The position numbers and the translations under genes were made by a program. A stretch of 64,000 bases of DNA from Heyndrickxia acidicola (GTDB taxonomy: Bacteria > Bacillota > Bacilli > Bacillales > Bacillaceae_C): the NCBI RefSeq assembly GCF_001636425.1, contig NZ_KV440953.1, positions 1,872,847 to 1,936,846 of the forward strand, written 5' to 3'. Shown here piece by piece: positions 17,185-25,997 of the stretch. The notes below the pieces were generated by a model. The model ran no database searches and had not been told where the DNA came from. It was given only the letters and a program-made list of their open reading frames with translations. Numbering within the stretch: the first letter of the stretch is position 1; each line of letters opens with the position of its first letter.

Positions 17185-17949
17185 TTAAAAAGGGTGCTGA
17201 TTCAACCACTGTCCTCCATCCAATGTGATACATTCACCATTCATATAAGCTGCTTGATCGGAGAGAATAAAATAAGCTAAATCCGCTATTTCTTCCGGCG
17301 TTCCCAGCCTGCCTAGGGGCACGCTTTTTATTGTACGCTTTGCAGCTTCTTCGGATTCCCACAGTTTATCTGAACCTCCTGTACGTTCTATAGGACCGGG
17401 TGCAATGGCATTCACTCGAATCCCGTACTTTATGCCCCATTCAACTGCAAGAGTTCTTGTCATCGACAATACACCGGCCTTAGCCGCTGCAGAATGGATG
17501 ACACCTGCTCCTGCTCCCCATGCGTATGTAGCAACCATATTTATCATGCTGCCTTTCACTTGTTTTTCAATCCAATAATGACCGACTGCCCTTGAGCAAT
17601 AAAAAGTTCCATTTAAAACAATGTTAATCACCGAATTCCAGCCATTTACGGATAATTTTTCGGCTGGACAAATAAAATTGCCTGCTGCATTATTCACTAG
17701 ATAATCAATTCTTCCAAAAGCCTTATCTGTCTCGTGAACCATTCTTTCGACATCCTCTGGCTCTCTGACGTCCATAGGAATGGTTAATATGTCTGAATGA
17801 ATCTCTTTCAATTCTCTTTCCACTTCATTTAACCGTTCTTCGCTTCTTCCAGTGACTACCACCTTCGCCCCTGCTTTGGCAAATCTTAACGCCATGTATT
17901 TTCCCATACCGCTTGAACCGCCTGTAATAATTACGACTTTATCCTTCAC
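17185..17949 (-). CDS. fadH: 2,4-dienoyl-CoA reductase (SDR family)
   Basis: A 254-residue short-chain dehydrogenase that reduces 2,4-dienoyl-CoA with NADPH so that polyunsaturated fatty acids can enter beta-oxidation. The nucleotide motif is TGGSSGMGK (near 11), with NNAAG (near 89). The usual YxxxK pair is replaced by HSAAAKAG, as in peroxisomal-type dienoyl-CoA reductases. I place the start at GTG 17949: GGAGGGG lies five bases upstream and the length equals YkuF/FadH. The ATG at 17982 lies inside the FadR operator. The stop codon sits in the target duplication of an R3 element. Confidence 0.9.
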   Translation of the reverse strand: MKDKVVIITGGSSGMGKYMALRFAKAGAKVVVTGRSEERLNEVERELKEIHSDILTIPMDVREPEDVERMVHETDKAFGRIDYLVNNAAGNFICPAEKLSVNGWNSVINIVLNGTFYCSRAVGHYWIEKQVKGSMINMVATYAWGAGAGVIHSAAAKAGVLSMTRTLAVEWGIKYGIRVNAIAPGPIERTGGSDKLWESEEAAKRTIKSVPLGRLGTPEEIADLAYFILSDQAAYMNGECITLDGGQWLNQHPF

Positions 17950-17962
17950 GCTGACCCCTCCA

Positions 17963-17982
17963 ATGAATGAGTATTCACTCAT
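17963..17982 (-). promoter_or_regulatory. FadR operator upstream of fadH
   Basis: ATGAATGAGTATTCACTCAT is a near-perfect palindrome (one mismatch) matching the Bacillus FadR consensus TGAATGANTANTCATTCA. It lies 14-33 bases before the GTG start. FadR represses beta-oxidation genes and is released by long-chain acyl-CoA. Confidence 0.85.
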
Positions 17983-17992
17983 AATTGTACCA

Positions 17993-18006
17993 TGAAAGCG
18001 CTACTC
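17993..18006 (-). promoter_or_regulatory. cre-like site upstream of fadH
   Basis: TGAAAGCGCTACTC matches the CcpA consensus TGWAARCGYTWNCW at 12 of 14 positions, next to the FadR operator. Confidence 0.4.
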
Positions 18007-18104
18007 ATTTTACTATTATTCAATTAATATTTGAAATTATCTATTTAAAATGTTGTTGATATTTGATACACAGACCTTTAATTCCTGGCTCTCTGTAATA
18101 TTGC

Positions 18105-18203
18105 CTGTTGATTTCCTCTAAGGTACACGCTTTCCGCGAGCGGCATTGCCCCTCTTTTTCCCCTGGAATCCAGCCTACCTGCTGACTTCACCATTGACTG
18201 CAT
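18105..18203 (+). repeat. R2 dispersed repeat, diverged
   Basis: CTGTTGATTTCCTC, ACACGCTTTCCGCGAGCGGC and CCATTGACTGC keep the R2 order with a degraded right half. Confidence 0.45.
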
Positions 18204-18235
18204 TTAAAAATAAACTTCAGCAGAGAGAAATAAAT

Positions 18236-18285
18236 AAAGGAGCCAGACTGAAAAGGATTTTTCCAGCCGGCTCCTTATAAACTTT
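18236..18285 (-). terminator. Terminator of the 18304 gene
   Basis: GGAGCCAGACTG pairs with CCAGCCGGCTCC (imperfect). The minus strand then reads TTTATTTATTT. Confidence 0.65.
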
Positions 18286-18303
18286 TAAAACGGTACTTTG
18301 ATA

Positions 18304-18531
18304 TTAATCTTCTTTTTTATTCAACAACGACTCATTTAATCTGGTAATGGCACGAATAATGGCTTTTTTTCGATGGTAGCCTTTTACAGATATAGTTACG
18401 CCGTTATAGTCTATATATACCTGTCCCCTCGATCCAAGTGGTATGAACCCGTATGAGAAAATTTTTACATTTCCCGTCTCTGTAGGGACAATCATAATGT
18501 CCATTTGCTTGTGTTGCTTTAACATGCACAT
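18304..18531 (-). CDS. Small conserved-looking hypothetical protein
   Basis: A 75-residue cytosolic protein, not recognised. Residues 10-55 are predicted beta-rich (MIVPTETGNVKIF, GSRGQVYIDYNGVTISVKGY) and the C-terminus is a basic helix (RKKAIIRAITRLNESLL). A GGAGGAAAGGAGA stretch directly precedes the ATG, and a terminator follows, so it is likely expressed as a single gene. Two nearby ATGs are possible starts. Confidence 0.65.
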   Translation of the reverse strand: MCMLKQHKQMDIMIVPTETGNVKIFSYGFIPLGSRGQVYIDYNGVTISVKGYHRKKAIIRAITRLNESLLNKKED

Positions 18532-18867
18532 TTCTCCTTTCCTCCTCGTTTTACTGAACCTTCTTTTCTTGCTAAATGAAGTGTATGAAGAAATACATTT
18601 GTTTAAAGAGAAGGTTGCGGTACTAAATACTAGTAAAATGAGATAAAGTGAGATACCTTATTAAGCCATTATAAAAAATATACATGTATACCCAGCAGAT
18701 TTCAACCAAAAAAGCCTTGTATGATCAAGTTGGCCGCTGTATCGACGAAATATCTAATTCTTCCCAATATATACAGAATAAAAAAAATCAAGCAATGAGC
18801 AATATTGTTTTAAGATTGCTTATGCTTGATTCCTATACGGGTAAGAGAATACACCTAGTAAAATGCA
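18532..18867. other. Spacer with terminator of the GGDEF/EAL gene
   Basis: Only one clear structure: on the minus strand AATCAAGCATAAGCAAT / ATTGCTCATTGCTTGATT followed by TTTTTTTATT (about 18780-18835), a good terminator for the gene ending at 18868. A plus-strand frame at 18684-18920 has no binding site and is read through this hairpin. Confidence 0.6.
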
Positions 18868-20913
18868 TTAAACGCATTCTAACTTTTTTTCAATTTCTTC
18901 GGCGGTTACGGGCTTACTGAAGTAAAAGCCTTGTGCTTTTTGGCACCTGGCTGAAAGCAAAAATTGCACCTGACCCTTTTCCTCCACTCCTTCAGCCACT
19001 ACTTCCATCCCCAAATTATGCGCTAAATGAATAATTGTTTTGGTTATGGCAGCGTCCTTTTCATTTACTTGAATTTCTTTAACAAAGGATTGATCGATTT
19101 TTAAAATATCAATTGGGAATTGTTTGAGATAATTTAAGGATGAATACCCTGTTCCAAAATCATCTACTGAAATAATAACTCCTATTTCCTTTAATCTCTG
19201 GAGCATGGTAAGAGTTACTCTTGTATCCTCCATAGCTCCTTCAGTTATTTCAATTTCAAGGGAAGATGGCTGCAGACCATATTTCTGAAGTGCTTCACAA
19301 ATCGTAACGGGCAAACTTGGCTGTTGGAATTGCTTAGGCGATATATTTACAGCTACCCGTATATCTTTGTACCCTTTTAAATGCCATTCTGAAATTTGAC
19401 GGCACACCGTTTCAATCACCCATTCTCCAATTGAAATAATTAAACCCGTCTCTTCTGCAAGAGGGATAAATTGAGCAGGTGGCACGTTCCCAAATTTCCG
19501 GTTATTCCAACGGAGCAATGCTTCAAAGCTAGTTGTTCTTCCCGTATTTAAGTTTACCTGCGGCTGATAATGAATGGTAAACTCGTTCTTTTCAATGGCC
19601 TTCCGCAGGTGAGATTCCATAAGGATATAGCTGGGAAATGCTTCATTCATATCTGAACGGTAAAACTGAAAATGCCCTCTCCCTTTTTGTTTTACTCTAT
19701 AGAGGGCACTATCCGCGTTTTTTATCAGACTTTCAGCATCTTTTCCATCTGAGGGATACATACTGATCCCAATTGAAGGGGTTATATAGTAGTCCTGCTC
19801 ATTTATCATGAAGGGTTCATGGAATATGACAAGAAGTTTTTGTGCAATTGTACAAACTTTTTTCCTATCGCTGTCTTTCAAAACAATGACAAATTCATCT
19901 CCGCCTTGCCGGTAAAGATGCGTTTCCTTTAAAAACAATCCCTTCAATCGTTTTGCAATTTGTCTGAGTAATTCATCGCCTGCCTGATGTCCAAATGTAT
20001 CATTAAAATATTTAAAGCGGTCTATATCCATATATAGAACGGCAAAATTCACTTGATCTCCACCTGATTTTTCCACCAGTCCCGTTAAATCCTCCATTAA
20101 CGACCGCCTGTTTCCCAACCCTGTCAAATAATCATGGTAAGCCATATACTCAATTGTCTGCAGATTTTTTGTGTTTTCTGTAATATCTCGAACAACGATG
20201 TAAACGGAAGTAACTTGATCGCCAGTATAAAAAGGGACAAGCTTAAGCTGTGCTTTAACTTCATTCCCGAAAGGACTTAGGATAAGATGACAAAAGGGCT
20301 CTTGGTTTATCCCTTTAAAAGCGGCATCCAGAAGATTTTTCAACTTTAGAGTTTTTTCCTGCTCAAAAAGGCTGTAAATGGAAATATTCTCAAGCTCGTT
20401 TTCCGGAATACCAAGCAATTTGCCCATAGCATTATTGGCTTCTATTATCGAGCCATCTTCGTGGATTGATATGACTCCATCCGAATTAGATTCAAATAAT
20501 GGATGCCGGGAAAACTCTTCAATGAGAGAACTCACTTCCCTTGTTATTGAAATAATGCACTGGATATTTCCTTCATTATCCTTCATTCCTTCTAAATGGG
20601 TCTCGTAGGATTGAATCTGATTATTTCTCTGTACTGTTTCTTTAACCCAAAAAGGCCGCTTTGTATCCACAACTTTTTGAAAGCTTGAATATACTGCTTG
20701 GAAATCTTCAGCATTCACTAATTCTTCTATAAGCTTTCCCGCATTCCCCATATTAATGTTACCAATTCCAAGTCCATCTTCGTTAGCAAATAACAGACGA
20801 AATGTAGGCCCAGGCTCTACACCAACAATATAAATAAATTCAGCTCTTTCTTTGTTAAATGGAATAGGATGTCTCTTGTACACGGCTGGCATAGCATTTT
20901 TAATCTGATTCAT
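18868..20913 (-). CDS. PAS-GGDEF-EAL c-di-GMP turnover protein
   Basis: A 681-residue cytosolic protein without membrane spans. An N-terminal PAS-like sensor region covers about 20-120, a PAS domain about 135-250 (GVISIHEDGSIIEANNAMGKLLG), then GGDEF about 260-420 and EAL about 435-675. The diguanylate cyclase site GGDEF is intact (YRQGGDEFVIVL), as is DIDRFKYFNDTFGH. The phosphodiesterase keeps EALLRW and DDFGTGYSSLNYL. Both activities are possible; which one dominates cannot be told. The domain order resembles B. subtilis YkoW (DgcW) but the position differs. AAAGGATG precedes the start. Confidence 0.88.
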   Translation of the reverse strand: MNQIKNAMPAVYKRHPIPFNKERAEFIYIVGVEPGPTFRLLFANEDGLGIGNINMGNAGKLIEELVNAEDFQAVYSSFQKVVDTKRPFWVKETVQRNNQIQSYETHLEGMKDNEGNIQCIISITREVSSLIEEFSRHPLFESNSDGVISIHEDGSIIEANNAMGKLLGIPENELENISIYSLFEQEKTLKLKNLLDAAFKGINQEPFCHLILSPFGNEVKAQLKLVPFYTGDQVTSVYIVVRDITENTKNLQTIEYMAYHDYLTGLGNRRSLMEDLTGLVEKSGGDQVNFAVLYMDIDRFKYFNDTFGHQAGDELLRQIAKRLKGLFLKETHLYRQGGDEFVIVLKDSDRKKVCTIAQKLLVIFHEPFMINEQDYYITPSIGISMYPSDGKDAESLIKNADSALYRVKQKGRGHFQFYRSDMNEAFPSYILMESHLRKAIEKNEFTIHYQPQVNLNTGRTTSFEALLRWNNRKFGNVPPAQFIPLAEETGLIISIGEWVIETVCRQISEWHLKGYKDIRVAVNISPKQFQQPSLPVTICEALQKYGLQPSSLEIEITEGAMEDTRVTLTMLQRLKEIGVIISVDDFGTGYSSLNYLKQFPIDILKIDQSFVKEIQVNEKDAAITKTIIHLAHNLGMEVVAEGVEEKGQVQFLLSARCQKAQGFYFSKPVTAEEIEKKLECV

Positions 20914-21179
20914 ACAATCATCCTTTTTAATAACCCCTAATATTGTTTATTATTTATATATTAATCATTTTACAAGGAAAAAGTCGAAATTAATAGAATG
21001 TTAGCAAGAATAAATGATAACGAAAAAATCATGTTGATTTAAAAATTTATTACTATGTAAACAGACCTCCATTTTTTATTTCGGTTAAAAATAGAGAAGG
21101 TTTAGCGTTTTTTCATTTTCCTCCCATACCATTCATCAATATTCATTGCACCAAGCCTTTGGTTAATAGTACTTTCATG
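20914..21179. other. Upstream region of the GGDEF/EAL gene
   Basis: AT-rich and gene-free. No recognised operator. Confidence 0.3.
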
Positions 21180-21265
21180 AAAACTTTGTTAAAGAACACT
21201 GTTGTTTTTAACACGGATAAGCTAAAAAACGAGCAGTTATCCGCATTGGAATTTAACACAGCCTT
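21180..21265. mobile_element. R3 short element with 4-bp target duplication
   Basis: An 86-bp element from AAAACTTTGTTAAAG to TTTAACACAGCCTT, flanked by catg on both sides (21176-21179 and 21266-21269). The core retains GTTGTTTTTA and AGCTAAAAAACGAGCAGTTATC. Confidence 0.75.
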
Positions 21266-21273
21266 CATGAAAA

Positions 21274-21340
21274 AAAGAAGCCTGCTTTAAAAATGGATAT
21301 CCCTGTGACTGGAACATCATCTTTAAGCAGGCACTGTTAT
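21274..21340 (-). terminator. MMPL gene terminator
   Basis: GCCTGCTTAAAG pairs with TTTAAAGCAGGC over a loop of about 37 bases. The minus strand continues TTCTTTTTTT. Confidence 0.7.
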
Positions 21341-21341
21341 A

Positions 21342-24300
21342 TTATTCTTTCATAGAGATAAATGGCCACCAATTGGCTTTGCCCAGTAATTTCACAATAA
21401 CCGGAATCAGCAGCGGCAAGAAGATTAAAGCATAGAACAATAAACCTGTGAGGACAATTGTTGCTATTTCCAGCAAGGACAATACTCCTGATGGCAGCAT
21501 GGCTGCAAATGTTCCTGCCAGAATAATAGCAGCAGATATAATAACCGTCCCCATATTTTTCATTGCCATCAGAATACCTTCTTTTACTTGTAAGTGGCGA
21601 TACTCAGTGAATCGGTCCATTAAGAATATAGAATAATCTATTCCGAGAGCCATAAGAATAACAAAGCCAAAGAAAGGGACAGCCCAGCTGATTCCTGAGT
21701 AGCCAAGTATATGCTCAAACACAATTTCTGTTACAGAAATAGAACAGTAATAGGTTAAAAGGAGAGAAGCAATCATATAAATTGGCATGATCAGTGACCT
21801 TAACATGATGACCAAAGCGATAAAAATACCTATAAGCATCAGTGAAACAGTGCGGCTATAATCGGATTTGGACATGGTTTGCAGGTCATGGTTCATACTC
21901 GAAACTCCGCCAATTCCAATTTGGGCATTTTCAAGCTTTGTGCCTTTCAATGAGCGTTTTATGGTATCAGAAATTTTCTCTACTGTATCAATTGCTTGAT
22001 TAGAATATGGATTTTGGTCTAATACAATGTCAAAAGTGGCCATTTTTCCATCTTTTGAAACATACGCATCAAAAGATTTTTGAAAATCCTTATTTGTCAA
22101 AAGTTCGTCTGGAATATAGACACCGGCGTCTTTCAGGCTGGCAGTTTGAGAAAGCTTATTTAAGTAATTGCCGGTTTTGTCAAGGCCAGTGCCAATTTGG
22201 TTTAGGCCATCCACGCTTTGGTTTAAGCCGGAAGACAGTTGATCCAGCTGCCCGCCAAGTGAACCAAATCCTTCTTGAAGCTGCGACTGTCCGTCTGCAA
22301 TCTTTCCAAGCCCGTATGTCACATCTGGCAGCTTGCCAATCACCTGCGACTGTCCATCTGCCGCCTGGGCTATCCCATTTTCTAAGCTTGCCAGTCCGCT
22401 GATGATTGGAGTGAAGCCTGATTCAAACTTGCCTAATCCGCCTGTAATTTGTGAAAGGGCTGAATTTGCCTGGCTTAAACCATTATTTAAATCAGACAGC
22501 TTGCTGTTCAAAATGGATGCTGTTCCATTCGCAATGGCAATGTTTTTCATCGTTCCTTGAAATTGAGGATCAGCTGCAATTTCCGGATGGCGCCCGGCAA
22601 GTTCCTTCAAATTAACTGAGGCTTGATTTAATTGAGAAGGAATGGCCTCGTAATTTTTTAAGATTTCTCCTACTCCGTTATGAATTTCATCATAATGACT
22701 GAGCAGGGTTTGAGTACTGCTTTGTAAAAAAGCTGCCTGTTTTTGTGCCTGCTCTACTCCAGCTTTTAAATCTCCCGCTCCTTTAGAGCCTGAACGAATT
22801 CCTTTTTCAATTTTAGTTAAGGCTGTTTGCAGATCTCCAATGCCGGATTGCAGACTTTTCGTTCCCGTTTGTAAGCTTCCAATTCCTGAAGTAGCTTGAT
22901 TAATTTTCGGCTTGGAATCAGAAAGGTTTTGAGCAGCGCTGTTTAAACCATTTTTTATTTTGTCTATTCCTTTATTTCCCTTTTGAATTCCTTGACTTAG
23001 GGAACCCGCTTGTTTTTTCACATAGATTTCTTTCATGATTTCACCAAGCGGACGTGTTGCACTCCTCACTTTATCTACATGGCTGACAGTTGCCACATCA
23101 TTATTTATTTTTTCCATCAGCCCAAGATAATCCTTGGATTTCATTGACACATCATTTTCCAGTACAACTTCAACCGGCATGATGTTTCCAGGCCCGAAGC
23201 TGTCTGCTACGAGATTAAATGCTCTCACCGATTCATATTTATTTCCGACTTCATCCAGTGAATTATAGGAAAGCTTTCCGTCGTAGCTGATCAACAGAGG
23301 AATGGTTATGATGGCAACGATCCCAACAGCTATAAGGGGCCTTGCTATCGCCAAATTGCCCATACGGCCCCACAATTTACTTTGAGAATGTGAGATATCC
23401 CCTTTAACAGGCCAGAAAAGACCTTTTTTCAAGGTAGCCATAAAGAAAGGCACAATCGTCAACAATGCGATTAATAAGAAAACAATTCCTATAGCAACGG
23501 CAGAAGCAGATTGATAGAGCTTAAAACTCGCAAAACCGATGGAAGCAAATCCTATTAAAACTGCAATCCCGCTAAAAAGAACTGTTTTTCCTGCAGTTTT
23601 ATAGGTGCTGATGATAGCGGGAATGGTCTCCTTCCCGCTGGATAGCTCCTCTTTATAGCGGCTAAGAAGTAAAATACAATAATCCGTACCTACTCCAAAT
23701 AAAACTGCCACTAAAAATATTTGTGTAAAGTTAGATAAAGGAAAATTAACCTTATCTACTAAAATAGCAACAACAGATTGGCTAATAATATACGAAAATC
23801 CAACCGTAATTAAAGGAATAAGCGGAGCAACCACCGACCGGAAAACGAGTACTAATACTGCAAGAATAAAGACAAAAGTAATAATTTCCGTTTTCTTTAG
23901 TCCTGCCTGAGAGCTAATAACCACGTCCTCATTTATAAGCGCCTCCCCCGTCATCATGGTTTCTACATTTGGTGTCTTTATTGCCTTGTCCAGACGGGAG
24001 CGGATATCCTTTATTTCCTGGTTCCCCTTATTTATATCCAGCAGGGCCAGCATGGTTTTTCCATCCTTTGAAACCAACTGATTCTTCAGGTCCTTTTGGT
24101 CGAAATAGTTTGTAATATCACGGATACTGAGATCTTTCTCATCATCTTTTAATCTATCAATTGTTGTATGGATATTTTGCATCTGGCTTGTGCCGAGTTT
24201 TTGAGCGCTATGAAAAACGACAATAAAGGATTCCGTGTTTTTGTCCTTTGATGAATGCCTTGCTTTTATTTCTTCTGCTATTTTAGAAGGATAGCCATCC

Positions 24301-24425
24301 GGAACAGAAATTTGACCCTTATCCCTAACAAGGCCCTCCATTCCCGGAGCTTTCCATGCCAGCAAAAATACAGCCAGCACCCAAAGGAGCAGTACCACCC
24401 AGCGAAAACGAACGATTAATCTCAT
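21342..24425 (-). CDS. MMPL/RND-type exporter, YdgH-like
   Basis: A 1027-residue proton-driven exporter of the MMPL family with two six-span blocks. After TM1 there is an extracellular domain. Spans 2-6 carry GVGTDYCILLLSRYKEE (near 240), and a second block carries GIDYSIFLMDRF (near 930); the Asp-Tyr pairs are the family's proton-relay residues. Between the blocks, about 480-770, is a long outer region of Gly-Leu/Ile-rich heptad-like repeats (SLQTGTKSLQSGIGDLQ, GLGKIADGQSQLQEGFG) as in YhgE/Pip-type proteins. It starts two bases after marR and resembles the B. subtilis ydgG-ydgH pair. Substrate unknown, possibly lipids or drugs. Confidence 0.88.
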   Translation of the reverse strand: MRLIVRFRWVVLLLWVLAVFLLAWKAPGMEGLVRDKGQISVPDGYPSKIAEEIKARHSSKDKNTESFIVVFHSAQKLGTSQMQNIHTTIDRLKDDEKDLSIRDITNYFDQKDLKNQLVSKDGKTMLALLDINKGNQEIKDIRSRLDKAIKTPNVETMMTGEALINEDVVISSQAGLKKTEIITFVFILAVLVLVFRSVVAPLIPLITVGFSYIISQSVVAILVDKVNFPLSNFTQIFLVAVLFGVGTDYCILLLSRYKEELSSGKETIPAIISTYKTAGKTVLFSGIAVLIGFASIGFASFKLYQSASAVAIGIVFLLIALLTIVPFFMATLKKGLFWPVKGDISHSQSKLWGRMGNLAIARPLIAVGIVAIITIPLLISYDGKLSYNSLDEVGNKYESVRAFNLVADSFGPGNIMPVEVVLENDVSMKSKDYLGLMEKINNDVATVSHVDKVRSATRPLGEIMKEIYVKKQAGSLSQGIQKGNKGIDKIKNGLNSAAQNLSDSKPKINQATSGIGSLQTGTKSLQSGIGDLQTALTKIEKGIRSGSKGAGDLKAGVEQAQKQAAFLQSSTQTLLSHYDEIHNGVGEILKNYEAIPSQLNQASVNLKELAGRHPEIAADPQFQGTMKNIAIANGTASILNSKLSDLNNGLSQANSALSQITGGLGKFESGFTPIISGLASLENGIAQAADGQSQVIGKLPDVTYGLGKIADGQSQLQEGFGSLGGQLDQLSSGLNQSVDGLNQIGTGLDKTGNYLNKLSQTASLKDAGVYIPDELLTNKDFQKSFDAYVSKDGKMATFDIVLDQNPYSNQAIDTVEKISDTIKRSLKGTKLENAQIGIGGVSSMNHDLQTMSKSDYSRTVSLMLIGIFIALVIMLRSLIMPIYMIASLLLTYYCSISVTEIVFEHILGYSGISWAVPFFGFVILMALGIDYSIFLMDRFTEYRHLQVKEGILMAMKNMGTVIISAAIILAGTFAAMLPSGVLSLLEIATIVLTGLLFYALIFLPLLIPVIVKLLGKANWWPFISMKE

Positions 24426-24427
24426 TA

Positions 24428-24880
24428 TTAGTTTGCCCCCTTATGGTTTTTAATAATAAATAATATTTTTTCATATAAGTTCACGAAGTTTTCAAGATCT
24501 TCATGTGAAAGATCATCGAGATATTCCTCTACGAAAGAAACAATTCTGCCTTCTACCTTTTCGTAAACACTCCTTCCTTCTAAAGTTGTGGTTAAGTAAA
24601 CATTTCTCCGGTCCTTTTCATCTCTCTCACGAGTGATTAAACCTTTATTCACAAGCTTTTCTACCTTTGCTGTGATGGCACTTTTGTGAACCCCCAATTT
24701 ATCCGTTAATTCAGAAGCACGCACAGGACCATCTATATGTATTCTTCGCAGCATCGAATATTGCTCCAATGATAAATCCTCGAGAACTTGTTCAGAAATG
24801 ATAGATGAAATACTTTTGGTCGCAAATAAATAAACGTCTTCGTACCTTTGGATTAAAAGCTTGATTTTTGTTTTGTCCAA
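24428..24880 (-). CDS. MarR-family repressor of the MMPL exporter
   Basis: A 150-residue winged-helix regulator. The recognition helix is in VRASELTDKLGVHKSAITAKVEKL (residues 52-75), and the wing is ITRERDEKDRRNVYLTTT. It is translationally coupled to the exporter (two-base gap), so it most likely represses its own operon. A GTTTA-TAAAC palindrome lies about 20 bases upstream. Confidence 0.88.
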   Translation of the reverse strand: MDKTKIKLLIQRYEDVYLFATKSISSIISEQVLEDLSLEQYSMLRRIHIDGPVRASELTDKLGVHKSAITAKVEKLVNKGLITRERDEKDRRNVYLTTTLEGRSVYEKVEGRIVSFVEEYLDDLSHEDLENFVNLYEKILFIIKNHKGAN

Positions 24881-24900
24881 ATTAGTTCAACCCCTTAACT

Positions 24901-24915
24901 GTTTACGGTATAAAC
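24901..24915 (-). promoter_or_regulatory. Candidate MarR operator
   Basis: GTTTACGGTATAAAC, a 5-bp inverted repeat with a 5-base centre, 21-35 bases before the marR start. Confidence 0.5.
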
Positions 24916-25039
24916 TATATATAAATGCCCATTTCATGTCAATCTTTTTCCGGCGTCCTGCCCACCTTTCCATCTTCACTAAAAAGTAGTATAATAAAGG
25001 AAATTCAAAAGCCGTTAAACCCTGAAAGGAGATCTTAGT

Positions 25040-25504
25040 TTGAATCTGCAGTCATCCGCTCCGTTAAAACCTACAAACGAAAACCTCTCACAAGCCATAT
25101 TTACAGTGAATAGACATGCAAAGACAGCAACAAATCCAAAATTTCTCTACAAGCTTAAAAAGGCTGCTATTGAGAAAATGATAAAAGAAGGAAAAGCTGT
25201 GAAATTGGGCCTTCATTTTTCAGAAAACCCCAAATGGAGCCAGCAGCAATCGGATGTACTGGTTAAATGCGGGAACTATTCATTTCATATTCCTCCTTCC
25301 AAACAGGATTTCGGTGAGCTTCCACATCTAGGAAAACTGGATTACTCTTCCCGTAATCCAAAATGCCGTATGCCCCTGCACCAGGCAAAACAGCTTCTGC
25401 AATTTTATACCGGTATAAAAGATGAAACTCCTTCGTCCAAACATCGCAATCCAAGAAAGCAAAATAAGCCTGTATTTAAAAAATTGGGCGAGAGCTTTTT
25501 CTAA
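25040..25504 (+). CDS. ykyB: YkyB-like protein
   Basis: A 154-residue basic cytosolic protein recognised as YkyB, a Bacillus protein of unknown function. The conserved section runs LSQAIFTVNRHAKTA (18-32) and KLGLHFSENPKWSQQQSDVLVKCG (about 57-80). The TTG start has AAAGGAGAT about nine bases upstream. It is convergent with cheV, as in B. subtilis, and divergent from the marR-exporter pair. Confidence 0.85.
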   Translation: MNLQSSAPLKPTNENLSQAIFTVNRHAKTATNPKFLYKLKKAAIEKMIKEGKAVKLGLHFSENPKWSQQQSDVLVKCGNYSFHIPPSKQDFGELPHLGKLDYSSRNPKCRMPLHQAKQLLQFYTGIKDETPSSKHRNPRKQNKPVFKKLGESFF

Positions 25505-25550
25505 TTTCCTTGTTGTGATCTCCATCATCTCGTTTTGGAATTATCATAAG

Positions 25551-25614
25551 GAAAAGCACAAGCGTCTTACTAATTGATGTACGGATTACCGTGAGCTGAA
25601 ATAAAGAAATTTCC
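25551..25614 (+). repeat. R1 dispersed repeat, left part
   Basis: GGAAAAGCACAAGCGTCTTAC with TGTACGGATTACCGT and AAATAAAGAAAT, collinear with the left half of the copy at 1171. It abuts the long R3 element. Confidence 0.45.
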
Positions 25615-25788
25615 ATGTTGAAAACTGCTCGTTTTTTAGTTCATTTTACAGTAAAGAAAGGAAACAAAAGCAAACAAGTTTGCTTTTGTTTCCTTTCTTT
25701 ACTGTAACCTTTCAGCTGTGCTGAAAGGCGTGTGAAACCTCCGTTTCACACGAATGAACTAAAAAACAACTGTATCCTCTTTAACTGC
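25615..25788. repeat. R3 long element: four-way-junction palindrome
   Basis: Outer stem GTTTTTTAGTTCATT (25631-25645) / AATGAACTAAAAAAC (25753-25767). Inside are three hairpins with no spare base between them. The first is a 62-base hairpin with a perfect 30-bp stem and AA loop (25646-25707). The second has stem CCTTTCAGC / GCTGAAAGG (25708-25728). The third has stem CGTGTGAAAC / GTTTCACACG (25729-25752). It is the reverse-oriented counterpart of the element at 53537. Confidence 0.85.
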
Positions 25789-25883
25789 TGGAGTTAGACA
25801 ACAAAGAATCCAGCAAATAGATGTCAGCGATAAGTACATTTCCTCGTCGCAACAGAATTAGTAAAGGATTTTATACGTTACAC

Positions 25884-25920
25884 TAAAAAACCGATAGCAG
25901 TTGTTTGGCTATCGGTTTTC
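25884..25920 (-). terminator. cheV terminator
   Basis: Minus-strand stem AAACCGATAGC / GCTATCGGTTT followed by TTTAG. Confidence 0.8.
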
Positions 25921-25997
25921 ACAGGATATACTCTTTTAAAAAAATATTTTTATGAGTTCTGCTTCTGGTATGTTCAACTTAAACTAAATAAATTTAA

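Noticed and set aside
18684-18920. Plus-strand 78-residue frame
   Set aside because: No ribosome-binding site, runs through the minus-strand terminator of the GGDEF/EAL gene and then antisense into its coding end.
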